The translations under genes and the position numbers were made by a program. A stretch of DNA of 64,000 nucleotides from Bacteroidota bacterium (GTDB lineage Bacteria; Bacteroidota; Bacteroidia; Bacteroidales; JAGONC01), in the NCBI GenBank assembly GCA_022711405.1, contig JAKLFC010000001.1, positions 390,899-454,898 of the forward strand. The letters are read 5' to 3'. Of the stretch, positions 25,375-34,745 are shown piece by piece. The number at the start of each line of letters is the position of its first letter. Position 1 is the stretch's first letter. Below the pieces are notes generated by a model. It had not been told where the DNA came from, searched no databases, and saw only the letters and a list, made by a program, of their open reading frames with translations.

Positions 25375-26931
25375 ATGCGCTTTTTTTTGCTGACCGTACT
25401 GGGTCTGTTTTCATGCTCGCTTTCCAACGGGCAGCATCAAAATATTCTGATCAGTACGGCAGATTATCCGGAGGAACCCACCATCTTTATTGATCCCGGA
25501 AATACGGACCGGATCGTGGCAGGTGCCAATATTGACCGATTTTACATCTCAGAGGACGGGGGCTTTACATGGAGTGAAAGCTCCCTGTTCTCTGAATCAC
25601 TGGGTGTCTGGGGCGATCCCTGTGTGGTGACCGACACAGCAGGTGCCATTTATTTTTTTCATCTCTCAAACCCACAGGAAGGCGAATGGATCGACCGGAT
25701 CGTATGCCAGCGGTCTGATGATCATGGCAACTCATGGAATGATGGATCCGGAATCGGCCTGGTGCCGGGAAAAGCACAGGATAAGGAATGGGCGGTTGTC
25801 GACAGGACCAATAATCATATCTATGTGACATGGACACAGTTTGATGAATATGGAAGCTCTTTTTCCAATGACAGCACCATCATTCGTTTTTCAAAATCCA
25901 CGGATCGCGGAATGACCTGGTCGGAGCCAGTGAGGTTATCCAAAGTAGCTGGCAATTGCCTGGATGATGACCTGACCGTCGAAGGAGCTGTCCCGGCGAT
26001 AGGACCCAACGGGGAGATATACACCTCCTGGTCGGGCCCGGCGGGGATCGTTTTCGACCGGTCGCTGGACGGAGGAGAGACCTGGCTGGATGAAGATATT
26101 TTTGTTTCAGATCAGCCGGGAGGATGGGCTTTCGATATCCCAGGCATTTCCCGGTGTAACGGTATGCCGGTCACCGCCTGCGACATCAGCGGGGGACCTT
26201 ACCAGGGAACCATTTACATCAACTGGTCGGATCAGCGCAATGGCGGAGATGATACCGATATATGGCTTTCCAGATCGACTGACGGCGGAAATACCTGGTC
26301 TGCTCCTCTGCGTGTGAATGATGACCCTCCCGGAAAGCATCAGTTCTTTACCTGGATGACCGTCGACCAGGCAAATGGCAATCTGTATCTTGTGTTTTAT
26401 GACAGGAGGAATTACAGCAGTAATCTGACGGATGTTTATATGGCAGTTTCGGAGGACGGCGGACAGACATTTAAAAACTTTATGATCAGTGAAACCTCAT
26501 TTTTACCTAACTCATCCGTCTTTTTCGGTGACTATACGAATATTTCCGCCCATAACTGCATCGTAAGGCCCATATGGACAAGGTTGCACCAGAATATACT
26601 GAGCGTCTGGACGGCTATCATTGATATGAACTCACTGAATGTACCAGAAAATGACCATCCGGTTTTTTCGCTGGATCAGAATTATCCGAATCCGTACGAG
26701 GAAACCACCTATATTTCATTTAAACTTTTCCAGCCATCACCTGTCACCCTGCGGGTGTATGACCCGACAGGAAAGATCATAGCTACCTTAATCGAAAATA
26801 AGACACTGCAGCCCGGAAAGTATGTGGAACGCTTCGATCCAGCATCGGCAGGGATCTCTCCCGGAATGTATTATCTTTCGATGATCAGCAACAACGTGAT
26901 GATGAACCGGAAAATGATCTACATGAAATAG
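25375..26931 (+). CDS. Sialidase-like BNR-repeat protein with T9SS sorting domain
   Basis: The product is 518 residues from the ATG at 25375. The N-terminus is a signal sequence (FFLLTVLGLFSCSLSNG). Asp-box (BNR) motifs recur: SEDGGFTWSE, SDDHGNSWND, STDRGMTWSE, SLDGGETWLD, STDGGNTWSA and SEDGGQTF, which indicates a six-bladed sialidase-fold propeller. I cannot identify the sialidase arginine triad with confidence, so catalysis is unproven. The C-terminus (NYPNPYEETTYISFKL...YYLSMISNN) is a type A T9SS domain. It is probably co-expressed with the preceding cargo. Confidence 0.86.
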   Translation: MRFFLLTVLGLFSCSLSNGQHQNILISTADYPEEPTIFIDPGNTDRIVAGANIDRFYISEDGGFTWSESSLFSESLGVWGDPCVVTDTAGAIYFFHLSNPQEGEWIDRIVCQRSDDHGNSWNDGSGIGLVPGKAQDKEWAVVDRTNNHIYVTWTQFDEYGSSFSNDSTIIRFSKSTDRGMTWSEPVRLSKVAGNCLDDDLTVEGAVPAIGPNGEIYTSWSGPAGIVFDRSLDGGETWLDEDIFVSDQPGGWAFDIPGISRCNGMPVTACDISGGPYQGTIYINWSDQRNGGDDTDIWLSRSTDGGNTWSAPLRVNDDPPGKHQFFTWMTVDQANGNLYLVFYDRRNYSSNLTDVYMAVSEDGGQTFKNFMISETSFLPNSSVFFGDYTNISAHNCIVRPIWTRLHQNILSVWTAIIDMNSLNVPENDHPVFSLDQNYPNPYEETTYISFKLFQPSPVTLRVYDPTGKIIATLIENKTLQPGKYVERFDPASAGISPGMYYLSMISNNVMMNRKMIYMK

Positions 26932-26932
26932 G

Positions 26933-27844
26933 CTAATGCTCCGAATAGACTTTCTCTCCTGCCGTGATGCTGACAGGGAGCTTATTCTGGTCGGGCGGCA
27001 GGGGACAGGTAGCAAATTCCGTGAATGCACAGGGCGGATTGTAGGCTTTATTGAAGTCAAGGATGACATGCCTGTTCCCGTCCGGCGGAGGAGCATCGAT
27101 AAAGCGCCCCCCTCCGTATGTTTCCATTCCGGTCGTTTCGTCGGCAAAGATGATAAACAAAGATTCACTGCCAGGTTCCTGAACAGGATCAAGCCGGTAG
27201 GTTTTCCTATGCAATTTGAACGAAAGATACCCAGGTGCCGTCATGGTATCGATGGTCCCAATGACCGTTGCGATCGGCAATAGTTTCGGTGGATCATAGG
27301 GAATGAAATCCGCCTGCAGGCACCAGGACGGATCGACAGGGAAATATTCCACTCCCCTGAACTCACGGAGGATCTTGCTTTCGTGGTCTATCAGTCGCAA
27401 TGCAAAGCGATGGCCTCTTTTGATGATATGCCACTTCAATGATCCCAGCGTAAGATAAGTTGGGATGCCATCCCTGTCAGTCGTCATACTGACCTCCCTG
27501 ACAGGCTGGCCTTCGCATTGTACATCAACGCCTTCCTGGATGCGGATGGTCACCTGGTCATCCTTCTGAACGATGAACCCTACCGTATCAGGGCTGGTCC
27601 CACGGGGAAATATGATCTGGTTACCCCGGCCGGAACCGAAACTCTGTACGCCTTCTTTTATCCAGTACCGGCCTGTCAGTGCGAGCCATCCGTCAGGGGA
27701 GGTTAATTCCCTGGCCCGGCCCTGTTGCCAGGCAGCAATCGAATCCATGTAAGCGGATGATGAAAATCCGGGTACAGGAGATCGGTCACATGAAACAAAG
27801 CAGCTGATCACCATTAAGATCATCAGAACAGGAAATAATCTCAT
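26933..27844 (-). CDS. DUF1684 lipoprotein
   Basis: This 303-residue protein has a lipobox CFVSC at residues 15-19. The DUF1684 pattern is clear: WQQGRARELTSPDGWLALTGRYWIKEG near the start, the central FIPYDPPKLLPIATVIGTI and, near the end, TYGGGRFIDAPPPDGNRHVILDFNKAYNPPCAFTEFATCPLPP broken by beta-turns. The family is of unknown biochemical function and is frequent in Bacteroidota. The gene end is 1 nt from the end of the convergent T9SS gene. Confidence 0.9.
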   Translation of the reverse strand: MRLFPVLMILMVISCFVSCDRSPVPGFSSSAYMDSIAAWQQGRARELTSPDGWLALTGRYWIKEGVQSFGSGRGNQIIFPRGTSPDTVGFIVQKDDQVTIRIQEGVDVQCEGQPVREVSMTTDRDGIPTYLTLGSLKWHIIKRGHRFALRLIDHESKILREFRGVEYFPVDPSWCLQADFIPYDPPKLLPIATVIGTIDTMTAPGYLSFKLHRKTYRLDPVQEPGSESLFIIFADETTGMETYGGGRFIDAPPPDGNRHVILDFNKAYNPPCAFTEFATCPLPPDQNKLPVSITAGEKVYSEH

Positions 27845-27919
27845 GACAACATGTATTGATTGATCTGTAAAAATACGAATTTTGACGTGGAAAGATGAAT
27901 TACCATTTTCTAGCTGTTG

Positions 27920-28888
27920 ATGATGCCCTTTTACCAGATCTTATATCAGATTTCCATCCTTGCCATCATCACCGTCATTGGTGCAGGGGTGTACAGGCTT
28001 AAAGTACTGAACAATGATTCCAAAACCATTCTTGAAAAACTTGTATTCCATGTCACCACCCCGCTGCTGATCCTGACGAACATCTCATCGCTCTCCGTGA
28101 ATGCTGAGATCCTTCGCAACGGATTGTTTGTCATTGTGTTCGCATACCTTATCCTGCTGATACAGAATACAGCCGGCAAACTCTCCGCCCGCCTGTTACG
28201 GCTGCCGCCCTCGCAGGCTGTGATCCATCAGCTTCATACATATATGGGCAACATCGTCTTTCTGGGTTTTCCGGTGATCAACGCTATTTATCCGGGCGGG
28301 GAGGGATTATTGTACGGAGCGATCTATCAGCTGGTCTCCAATTCTGTCCAATGGACCCATGGAATCATCAAACTGGCACCCGAAAACAGATCAGGGGGAC
28401 TGGCACAATTTAAGAACCTCGTCAACCCCAATACGGTGGCACTGCTGATTGCCATGATCCTGCTTCTGTTTCATCTTAAACTGCCTGCCATACTGATGGA
28501 TTCACTCGGTGGCATCGGATCTACCACTATTTATCTGGCCATGTTTTATATAGGTATACAGATGGCTCAGTCTGATTTTTTTAAGGTTATCAGGCGTATT
28601 GATGCCATTCTTTTGAGCTTCAATAAGATGCTTATTATACCTCTCCTTATGGCATTCCTCGGAGGATGGTTGATCAACAGGTTATCCTTACCCATGAGTT
28701 TTCTGGCCTTTTCGGTGGTGATCATTCAGTCGGCCATGCCATGCATGACCCTGCTGGTGATCCTGGCAAAACGCTATGGGGCTGACGATGAACGTGCCAT
28801 GGAGTATTTTGTGGTTTCCACCCTGTTGAGCATCCTCACATTACCGGCGGTCATTTATCTTACCGAACTCGTACAGCAGTTTTTTTAA
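27920..28888 (+). CDS. AEC family transporter (auxin efflux carrier superfamily)
   Basis: The product is 322 residues from the ATG at 27920. It has ten hydrophobic segments in two groups of five, with KLVFHVTTPLLILTNIS in the first half and QSAMPCMTLLVILAKRYGAD in the second. Both carry the proline-kinked helices of the AEC/BART fold. Members export or import organic acids such as malate. The substrate here is unknown. Its 3' end overlaps the convergent lycopene cyclase gene by 29 nt. Confidence 0.88.
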   Translation: MMPFYQILYQISILAIITVIGAGVYRLKVLNNDSKTILEKLVFHVTTPLLILTNISSLSVNAEILRNGLFVIVFAYLILLIQNTAGKLSARLLRLPPSQAVIHQLHTYMGNIVFLGFPVINAIYPGGEGLLYGAIYQLVSNSVQWTHGIIKLAPENRSGGLAQFKNLVNPNTVALLIAMILLLFHLKLPAILMDSLGGIGSTTIYLAMFYIGIQMAQSDFFKVIRRIDAILLSFNKMLIIPLLMAFLGGWLINRLSLPMSFLAFSVVIIQSAMPCMTLLVILAKRYGADDERAMEYFVVSTLLSILTLPAVIYLTELVQQFF

Positions 28889-29552
28889 ATCGCTCGTACA
28901 GGGTGATGTTCATGATGAAAAGTCCGAAAAAGTAAATGAAATCGTCGGCAGGGATGGTATAAAAGCGAAAATTCAGGTTTTCGAGGTCATTGTAGGAAAC
29001 CACCGGCAGGCTGGTCAGAACTCCGTTGACCACAAATTTCGGAATCAGGCATACAAGAAAACTGATATAGAAGAGGCTGAGATAGGTTTTATGCGCTCCT
29101 GTCACCAGCTGAATGACAATGAATACCAGGCCAAACAGGGAAGCGGCGAGCGTATAGACACGATCGTGAAATACAATGGTCAGCAGGATAAAAAACACTC
29201 CCAGCATTAGGGTTATCCACCTGGCCCCGTTAGGATAGTAAATCTTTTTTCCCCAATATGCGTCGAGCACCTCATAAATGAATACAGATGCATACGGAAC
29301 GATGATAAAAAAGAGCCATTCCTCCACCGGAAGGTGAAGGATGAAAAGCCCAAGGACGTAATCCCTGTTGAATGACCAGATGCCATTTTGTGTAAATAGC
29401 GTATCCCATACGACAAAAACGGCCAGGGTAATTAAAATGGCAGGGAAAAGGTACTTCCATCGTGTGTGGAAATGCACCTTTTTATCGAAGCTGAGAATGA
29501 AAGGGAACAGAATGGAGCCAGCCATCAGCCCTATATAGATGAATTTTTCCAT
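28860..29552 (-). CDS. crtYcd: Lycopene cyclase, fused CrtYc-CrtYd type
   Basis: This 230-residue protein has about seven transmembrane helices. It has two lycopene cyclase domain repeats, each with its acidic motif: LPVEEW (Glu77, Glu78) in the first and IPADDF (Asp203, Asp204) in the second. The WDTLFTQNGIWSFN segment is typical of the first repeat. The enzyme closes one or both psi-ends of lycopene to beta-rings. Proteins of this type in Bacteroidota often work alongside enzymes that modify an acyclic end, as the genes here suggest. It lies 3 nt after crtB and is the last gene of the leftward crtI-crtB-crtYcd operon. Confidence 0.88.
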   Translation of the reverse strand: MEKFIYIGLMAGSILFPFILSFDKKVHFHTRWKYLFPAILITLAVFVVWDTLFTQNGIWSFNRDYVLGLFILHLPVEEWLFFIIVPYASVFIYEVLDAYWGKKIYYPNGARWITLMLGVFFILLTIVFHDRVYTLAASLFGLVFIVIQLVTGAHKTYLSLFYISFLVCLIPKFVVNGVLTSLPVVSYNDLENLNFRFYTIPADDFIYFFGLFIMNITLYERFKKTAVRVR

Positions 29553-29555
29553 GAA

Positions 29556-30389
29556 TTAGTATTTTCTGATCAGATGGTTGAAATAAGCCGCTACGACAAG
29601 GTACAGTTTTTTGGCATTTGAAATTCTGGAGCGATGTCTGACCAAATCTTCCGCTTTGATCTTCCGGATTTTTTTGAAAAGGTGTATATAGTAAAAATAA
29701 GCGATGTAAACTCCGAAGCGGGAATCCGTGGGCAATTTCCTGATTCCGATGAGCGATTCGTCAAAGTCGTGCTGGATGTCCTTTTCCAGTTCCTGTTTAG
29801 TCCTGTCATCAAAGCGGGTCATATCCACCTGTGGAAAGTAAGACCTACCCCGGTCGATGTAGTCATCTTTCAGGTCCCGGAGAAAATTGATCTTTTGAAA
29901 AGCTTCTCCCAGCTTCCGTGCATAGTATACCAGCTCCTGGTAATTTCCTTTTTCGCGGGTGAAGACCTGCAGGCACATCAATCCCACCACTTCGGCTGAT
30001 CCATAGACGTAATCCTGAAAGCCTCCCTTGTCATATTCCTTGTGATAGAGATCCATTTCCATGCTTTTCAGAAAGCTTTCAATAAGTTCATGATCAATAT
30101 GATACTGGTTGACCACGGCTTGAAAGCTGTGAAGGACGGGATTAAAGCTGAATCCCTTCGCAATGGATTCATAGGTGTCCTTCCTGAATTTCTCAAGCCA
30201 GTATTTCTGGTCCTGTTCAAAAAATGTATCAACGATTTCGTCGGCATACCGCACAAAGCCATAGATGGCATAAATGGCAGGTCGGAATTTTTTATCGAGC
30301 AGTCTGACGCCGATCGAAAAGGAAGTGCTGAATTTTTTCGTGATCAGCTTGCTGCAGGCAAATGCACTGTCGTTATATAACTCGATCAT
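29556..30389 (-). CDS. crtB: Phytoene synthase
   Basis: The product is 277 residues from the ATG at 30387-30389; an in-frame start further upstream lies inside crtI. The prenyl-transferase aspartate motifs are present: ADEIVD (Asp50-Asp54) and RDLKDDYIDRGRSYFP in the C-terminal half. The enzyme condenses two geranylgeranyl diphosphates to phytoene. Its start overlaps the crtI stop by 17 nt. No GGPP synthase gene is in the window, so the precursor is supplied from elsewhere. Confidence 0.94.
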   Translation of the reverse strand: MIELYNDSAFACSKLITKKFSTSFSIGVRLLDKKFRPAIYAIYGFVRYADEIVDTFFEQDQKYWLEKFRKDTYESIAKGFSFNPVLHSFQAVVNQYHIDHELIESFLKSMEMDLYHKEYDKGGFQDYVYGSAEVVGLMCLQVFTREKGNYQELVYYARKLGEAFQKINFLRDLKDDYIDRGRSYFPQVDMTRFDDRTKQELEKDIQHDFDESLIGIRKLPTDSRFGVYIAYFYYIHLFKKIRKIKAEDLVRHRSRISNAKKLYLVVAAYFNHLIRKY

Positions 30390-31851
30390 GTTTGAGAATT
30401 CTTTCGGTGACCAGACGGGAGCTGATGACAACCATGGGCAATCCGGTGCCGGGTGTAGTAGAGGCTCCTACATAGAATACATTCGGGAACTTCTCATCAT
30501 AGTTTTTAGGCCGGAAAGCGCCCATCTGATTCAGGTCGTGGGCCAGCCCTAGTCCGCTGCCACGGTGCAGGTTGAATGTTTTTTCCCAATCCACCGGATC
30601 GTAGATGGTTTGAGTCAGGATATTGGAGGCAACATCGTACCCCGAGCGTTCGGAAAGATCCTGGATGATGTTCCTGGCCAGTTCCTCGCGGTCGGACCAG
30701 TCTGGCTTGTAACGCAGATCGGGCACGGGGCACAGGATAAAGATGCTCTCGCACCCTTCGGGAGCGGATTCGGGATTGAATTTGGAGTTGACATTCACGT
30801 AATAATAGGGTTTATTCAGGCTGATCTGGTTTTTGAAGATCTTACCGGCATATTCCCTGAAGTTGGTTCCCAGGTAGTAATTGTGATGGTGAAGCGTATC
30901 TATCTTGCCCTTGACACCCAGGTAGATGGTGAAAGGAGCAAGCGTCCATTTCATTTTGTCGAGATGCTCCGTGGAGTATTCCGTCCGTTTGAAGATGGCA
31001 TTCCTGAACCATGCAGCATCCGCATTGACTACATAATGATCGGCGGTAAAGGTGTTTCCAACACGATCCGTAAAACCGGTAATTCGACCATTCTGTTCTG
31101 TATAGCCTGTGATCTCGGTGTTGTAATGGATATGCACGCCTTCTTTCTTCAGCTCTTCCAGGAGGCTTTCTACGATCCTGTACATCCCGCCCTTAACGTT
31201 GTGGTACCCATCGTGGACCATTTCGGTATACGACAGGATCGTGTATACGGCGGGCGTGTCGAATGGGGTGGCTCCGAGAAAAAAGGCGACGAGTGAGAAA
31301 ATCTGTTTTACCTCATCGGATTCAAAATAGCGGTCGAGCTCCGACCAGACACTGCGGATCATTTTCGGAGCGTGTCCCCAGGGTACCCTGGCCATTTGCT
31401 GCAGATAGCCCATTTTGCTATTGAAATTCCGGCGGATGATAATATCTTCCACATCATGGAACAGTTTACCGGCTGAAGTGAGGTAACGCTTCATTTTCTC
31501 CTCAAAGCCCGGTTCAATATTTTCGAATTCGGCGGCCAGCCGGCTCAGGTTCTTGTGGATCTGGTAATACCGCTTGCTTCCTGCGAAGTTCACCGCATAC
31601 AGGGGATCCAGTTCCACAAACTCAAAAGGCATATCCATGCCGCACGATGCCATCAGTTCCCTGAATTCATAGCTCATGCTAAAGAACGTGGGTGCCATAT
31701 CAAAGGTAAAACCTGCTTTTCTGATCTGGTTGAGCCGTCCTCCCGCCTGGTGGTATTTTTCTACCATTTCAACCGTATAACCTCTCTTGGCCAGACGCAG
31801 GGCAGTGCTCAATCCCCCCAGGCCGGTTCCGATGATGAGTGCTTTTTTCAT
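30373..31851 (-). CDS. crtI: Phytoene desaturase
   Basis: The product is 492 residues from the ATG at 31849-31851. The N-terminal dinucleotide-binding motif is IIGTGLGGLSTALRLAKRG, with GGRLNQIRKAGFTFDMAPTFF following. The C-terminal FAD motif is NVFYVGASTTPGTGLPMVVISS. These define the CrtI family of FAD-dependent carotenoid desaturases. It is the first gene of the leftward operon with crtB and crtYcd, so the four-step phytoene-to-lycopene activity is the simplest assignment. It is divergent from a second CrtI-family gene, 83 nt away. Confidence 0.92.
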   Translation of the reverse strand: MKKALIIGTGLGGLSTALRLAKRGYTVEMVEKYHQAGGRLNQIRKAGFTFDMAPTFFSMSYEFRELMASCGMDMPFEFVELDPLYAVNFAGSKRYYQIHKNLSRLAAEFENIEPGFEEKMKRYLTSAGKLFHDVEDIIIRRNFNSKMGYLQQMARVPWGHAPKMIRSVWSELDRYFESDEVKQIFSLVAFFLGATPFDTPAVYTILSYTEMVHDGYHNVKGGMYRIVESLLEELKKEGVHIHYNTEITGYTEQNGRITGFTDRVGNTFTADHYVVNADAAWFRNAIFKRTEYSTEHLDKMKWTLAPFTIYLGVKGKIDTLHHHNYYLGTNFREYAGKIFKNQISLNKPYYYVNVNSKFNPESAPEGCESIFILCPVPDLRYKPDWSDREELARNIIQDLSERSGYDVASNILTQTIYDPVDWEKTFNLHRGSGLGLAHDLNQMGAFRPKNYDEKFPNVFYVGASTTPGTGLPMVVISSRLVTERILKHDRVI

Positions 31852-31875
31852 AATTAAAATTTGCTTGTCAGTTAA

Positions 31876-31883
31876 CAAACATA
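31876..31883 (-). promoter_or_regulatory. Candidate -7 box of the crtI-crtB-crtYcd operon
   Basis: The minus strand reads TATGTTTG, an exact TAnnTTTG match, 24 nt before the crtI ATG. The 83-nt AT-rich divergent spacer must also hold the promoter of the rightward crtD operon; a near match TATTTTG lies at 31889-31895 on the plus strand. Confidence 0.45.
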
Positions 31884-31934
31884 CCTTTTATTTTGTTTAC
31901 TTGCATATTTATTTTTAACAATAATTTCAATAGC

Positions 31935-33410
31935 GTGAAGAAACATGCAGCCATCATAGGTTCGGGGGTATCCGGCATCGCTTGCTCCATATGGCTTGCA
32001 AAGATGGGCTATGAGGTGGATGTGTACGATAAGAATGAACATCCGGGCGGAAAACTGTCGGAATGGAGGATGGGTGGTTACCGTTTCGACATGGGACCCT
32101 CGCTTTTCACCCTGCCCGATATGATCGGAAATCTTTTTGACCTTTGCGAAGTCCCATCGGAAGAATATTTTACCAGCAAACAACTTGATATTGTTTGCAG
32201 GTATTTCTATGCGGATGGGACCCTTATCAATGCCTTCCGGGATCCTGACCGGTTCGCACAGGAAGTGGAATCCAAGACCGGCGAACCAGCGGAGCATGTT
32301 CGGCGGTTTCTCCGTCACAGCAGGGACCTTTACAATATAACCAATAAGGTATTCATATTCAGTGCATTTCATCAAATAAAAAATATTCTTACTAGGGATG
32401 CATTCCTGGCCTTGTTCTCGGCGTGGAAACTGGAACCCTTTACGACCATGCACCGTTCAAACAGCAGGCGTTTTAACGATCAAAGGATTATCCAGCTATT
32501 TGATCGCTATGCCACCTATAATGGATCCAATCCGTATGTGGCACCGGCCACACTGAATGTCATCGCGCATCTTGAACACAACCTGGGTGCTTTTTTTCCT
32601 GAAAAAGGAATGTATCAGATCATTGAAAGCCTGGTCAGCCTGTCCGACAAGATGGGTGTGAGGTTCTTCATGAATTCACCGGTGACGTCCGTAGTTCTGA
32701 ATGGCAAAAAAGTAACGGGTCTTGTGAGCAACGGGATAGAAAAAGCATACGATATCATTATCAGCGGGATAGACATCTATACCCTTTACAGGCAGTTGCT
32801 GCCTGAGAAACTGGCTCCCCGGCGCCTGTGGAAAACTGAACGATCCTCTTCCGCATTGATCTTTTACTGGGGAATCAACAAAGCGTTTCCTGAAATGGAC
32901 CTGCATAACATCCTGTTCTCGGAAAATTACCGGGATGAATTTGATCATATTTACAAGAAAAAAATCATTTACAGTGATCCGACCGTTTATATCTTCATAA
33001 GCTCAAAGGTGGTGAAAGAGGATGCACCCGCTGGCGGCGAGAACTGGTTCGTCATGATCAACACACCGGTCAATCACGGTCAGGACTGGGACGGGCTGAT
33101 CCGTTCAGCCAGGCAGGACATCATCCGCAAGATCAACAGGATGCTCGGCACTGACATAGAAAAATTCATCGAGCATGAGCATGTTCTTGATCCGGTTGCT
33201 ATTGAAAGAAATACAGGCTCGGCGCACGGGGCCATTTACGGCACCAGCTCCAACAGTCCCTTCGCTGCATTCCTGCGTCATCCTAACCGTCGAAAAAGGA
33301 TTCGCGGGCTTTATTTTACCGGCGGAAGTGTACATCCTGGAGGTGGAATTCCGCTGTGCCTCGCCTCCGCTGCCATCGTAGCCGAAACAATCATGAACGA
33401 TGAAAAATGA
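31935..33410 (+). CDS. crtD: CrtD-like carotenoid desaturase (CrtI family)
   Basis: The product is 491 residues, using the GTG at 31935 as start (VKKHAAIIGSGVSG); a TTG at 31893 is possible but adds a non-homologous leader. FAD motifs are IIGSGVSGIACSIWLAKMG, GGKLSEWRMGGYRFDMGPSLF and, C-terminally, GLYFTGGSVHPGGGIPLCL. The VHPGGGIPL form is common in CrtD hydroxycarotenoid 3,4-desaturases. The 4-nt overlap with a CruF-like hydratase gene supports that assignment, since CrtD acts on the 1-hydroxylated end. The exact specificity is inferred from context. Confidence 0.8.
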   Translation: MKKHAAIIGSGVSGIACSIWLAKMGYEVDVYDKNEHPGGKLSEWRMGGYRFDMGPSLFTLPDMIGNLFDLCEVPSEEYFTSKQLDIVCRYFYADGTLINAFRDPDRFAQEVESKTGEPAEHVRRFLRHSRDLYNITNKVFIFSAFHQIKNILTRDAFLALFSAWKLEPFTTMHRSNSRRFNDQRIIQLFDRYATYNGSNPYVAPATLNVIAHLEHNLGAFFPEKGMYQIIESLVSLSDKMGVRFFMNSPVTSVVLNGKKVTGLVSNGIEKAYDIIISGIDIYTLYRQLLPEKLAPRRLWKTERSSSALIFYWGINKAFPEMDLHNILFSENYRDEFDHIYKKKIIYSDPTVYIFISSKVVKEDAPAGGENWFVMINTPVNHGQDWDGLIRSARQDIIRKINRMLGTDIEKFIEHEHVLDPVAIERNTGSAHGAIYGTSSNSPFAAFLRHPNRRKRIRGLYFTGGSVHPGGGIPLCLASAAIVAETIMNDEK

Positions 33411-34057
33411 ACGTTATAATGAATCATAAGATAAAAGCTGTTTACGCAATCGCTGTTCTGATCCTTTTCTTTGCAGTGGGAGTCGCCGGGCTGGCCATAC
33501 CCGCCACCCATTCCCTGTTCGTAAGACTGACACCACTGAGCCTTCTGCTGAGCTTGACTGTATTGCTGCTTTTTCATCCTGCCTGGTCTACCCGTCTGGC
33601 GATCTACTTTCTGATCATTTTTACAGCAGGATTGCTTGTCGAGGCCATCGGAGTGAACACTGGGGTGATCTTTGGTGAATATGCCTACGGATCCGTGCTT
33701 GGCCTGACCATCTGGGGCACTCCCCTGATGATCGGGGTAAACTGGCTGATGCTTATCTACACTACATGGGATATGACAGGTCGGATCAGGATGCCTGTCT
33801 TTCTTCGGATTCCTGCTTCTGCCATTCTTATGGTCACCTTAGATTTTGTCATGGAGCCGGTGGCCATCAAAATGGGCATGTGGACCTGGAGCGGCCATGT
33901 GATCCCGCTTCAGAATTACCTGGCGTGGTTTGTCATATCCTTATTGTTTTTCGCGCTTGCTTCCATCATGAAAATTGAACTCCGGAATAAAATGTCCATC
34001 CCGATCTGGCTGATCCTTTTTACATTCTTCATTCTGCTTCAACTGTTCAATATCTGA
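33407..34057 (+). CDS. cruF: CruF-like carotenoid 1',2'-hydratase (carotenoid biosynthesis protein family)
   Basis: This 216-residue membrane protein has seven hydrophobic segments and the family signature EAIGVNTGVIFGEYAYGSVLG followed by GTPLMIGVNWLML and LDFVMEPVAIKMGMWTW. This is the carotenoid biosynthesis (DUF422/CruF) family. CruF hydrates the psi-end of gamma-carotene or related monocyclic carotenoids to give the 1'-hydroxyl that is later glycosylated. Its ATGA overlaps the crtD stop, and it lies 4 nt before the crtW gene. Confidence 0.84.
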   Translation: MNVIMNHKIKAVYAIAVLILFFAVGVAGLAIPATHSLFVRLTPLSLLLSLTVLLLFHPAWSTRLAIYFLIIFTAGLLVEAIGVNTGVIFGEYAYGSVLGLTIWGTPLMIGVNWLMLIYTTWDMTGRIRMPVFLRIPASAILMVTLDFVMEPVAIKMGMWTWSGHVIPLQNYLAWFVISLLFFALASIMKIELRNKMSIPIWLILFTFFILLQLFNI

Positions 34058-34061
34058 TCCT

Positions 34062-34745
34062 ATGGGAATTTTCATCGCCACACTGATTCTTCTTTGCTGG
34101 GCATGCCACCTGTTCTATTCGCTCAGTAATGTGGCTGTTGATCCTGCATCCCCCTGGCTCTACGTTCATATCCTTATCCAGGCCTATCTGTACACCGGGT
34201 TGTTTATCACAGGCCATGATTCCATGCATGGCACGGTTTCCCGGAACCGAATCATTAACCGGTCGTTTGGCTACCTTTCTGTTTTTCTTTTTGCAGGCAT
34301 GTGGTACCCCAAATTGCTTAAAAATCACTGGGATCATCATTTTTTTGTGGCCACTGAGAAAGATCCCGATTACAGCACCGGTTCACAGAACTTTTTTGTC
34401 TGGTGGTTCAGGTTTATGATGCATTATACTACCCTCATTCAGCTGATCATTATGGCTGTCCTTTTCAATGTGCTGAAGATCTGGTTCGATACCTGGTCCA
34501 TTGTCGCTTTCTGGATCATTCCCGCATTTCTTGGCACCTTTCAGTTGTTCTATTTCGGAACGTATATCCCTCACAAAAGACCTCACACCGCAGAGATGGC
34601 GCCGCACCAGGCACGTACACAGCGGAAGAACCACCTTTGGGCGATGATATCCTGTTATTTCTTTGGATACCACTGGGAGCATCATGAAGCTCCTGCCACA
34701 CCCTGGTGGCAACTGTACAAGTCCAAAAAAGCCACATCGCGATGA
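34062..34745 (+). CDS. crtW: Beta-carotene ketolase (CrtW type)
   Basis: This 227-residue membrane di-iron enzyme has all histidine boxes of the CrtW/desaturase-like family: HDSMH (His52, His56), HWDHH (His89, His92, His93), QLFYFGTYIPH with His171, and HWEHH (His204, His207, His208). QLFYFGTY(I/L)PH is a characteristic CrtW segment. The enzyme adds a 4-keto group to a beta-ring. No crtZ hydroxylase gene is in the locus, so the ring is expected to lack a 3-hydroxyl unless an unlinked gene exists. The stop overlaps the acyltransferase start (ATGA at 34742-34745). Confidence 0.88.
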   Translation: MGIFIATLILLCWACHLFYSLSNVAVDPASPWLYVHILIQAYLYTGLFITGHDSMHGTVSRNRIINRSFGYLSVFLFAGMWYPKLLKNHWDHHFFVATEKDPDYSTGSQNFFVWWFRFMMHYTTLIQLIIMAVLFNVLKIWFDTWSIVAFWIIPAFLGTFQLFYFGTYIPHKRPHTAEMAPHQARTQRKNHLWAMISCYFFGYHWEHHEAPATPWWQLYKSKKATSR

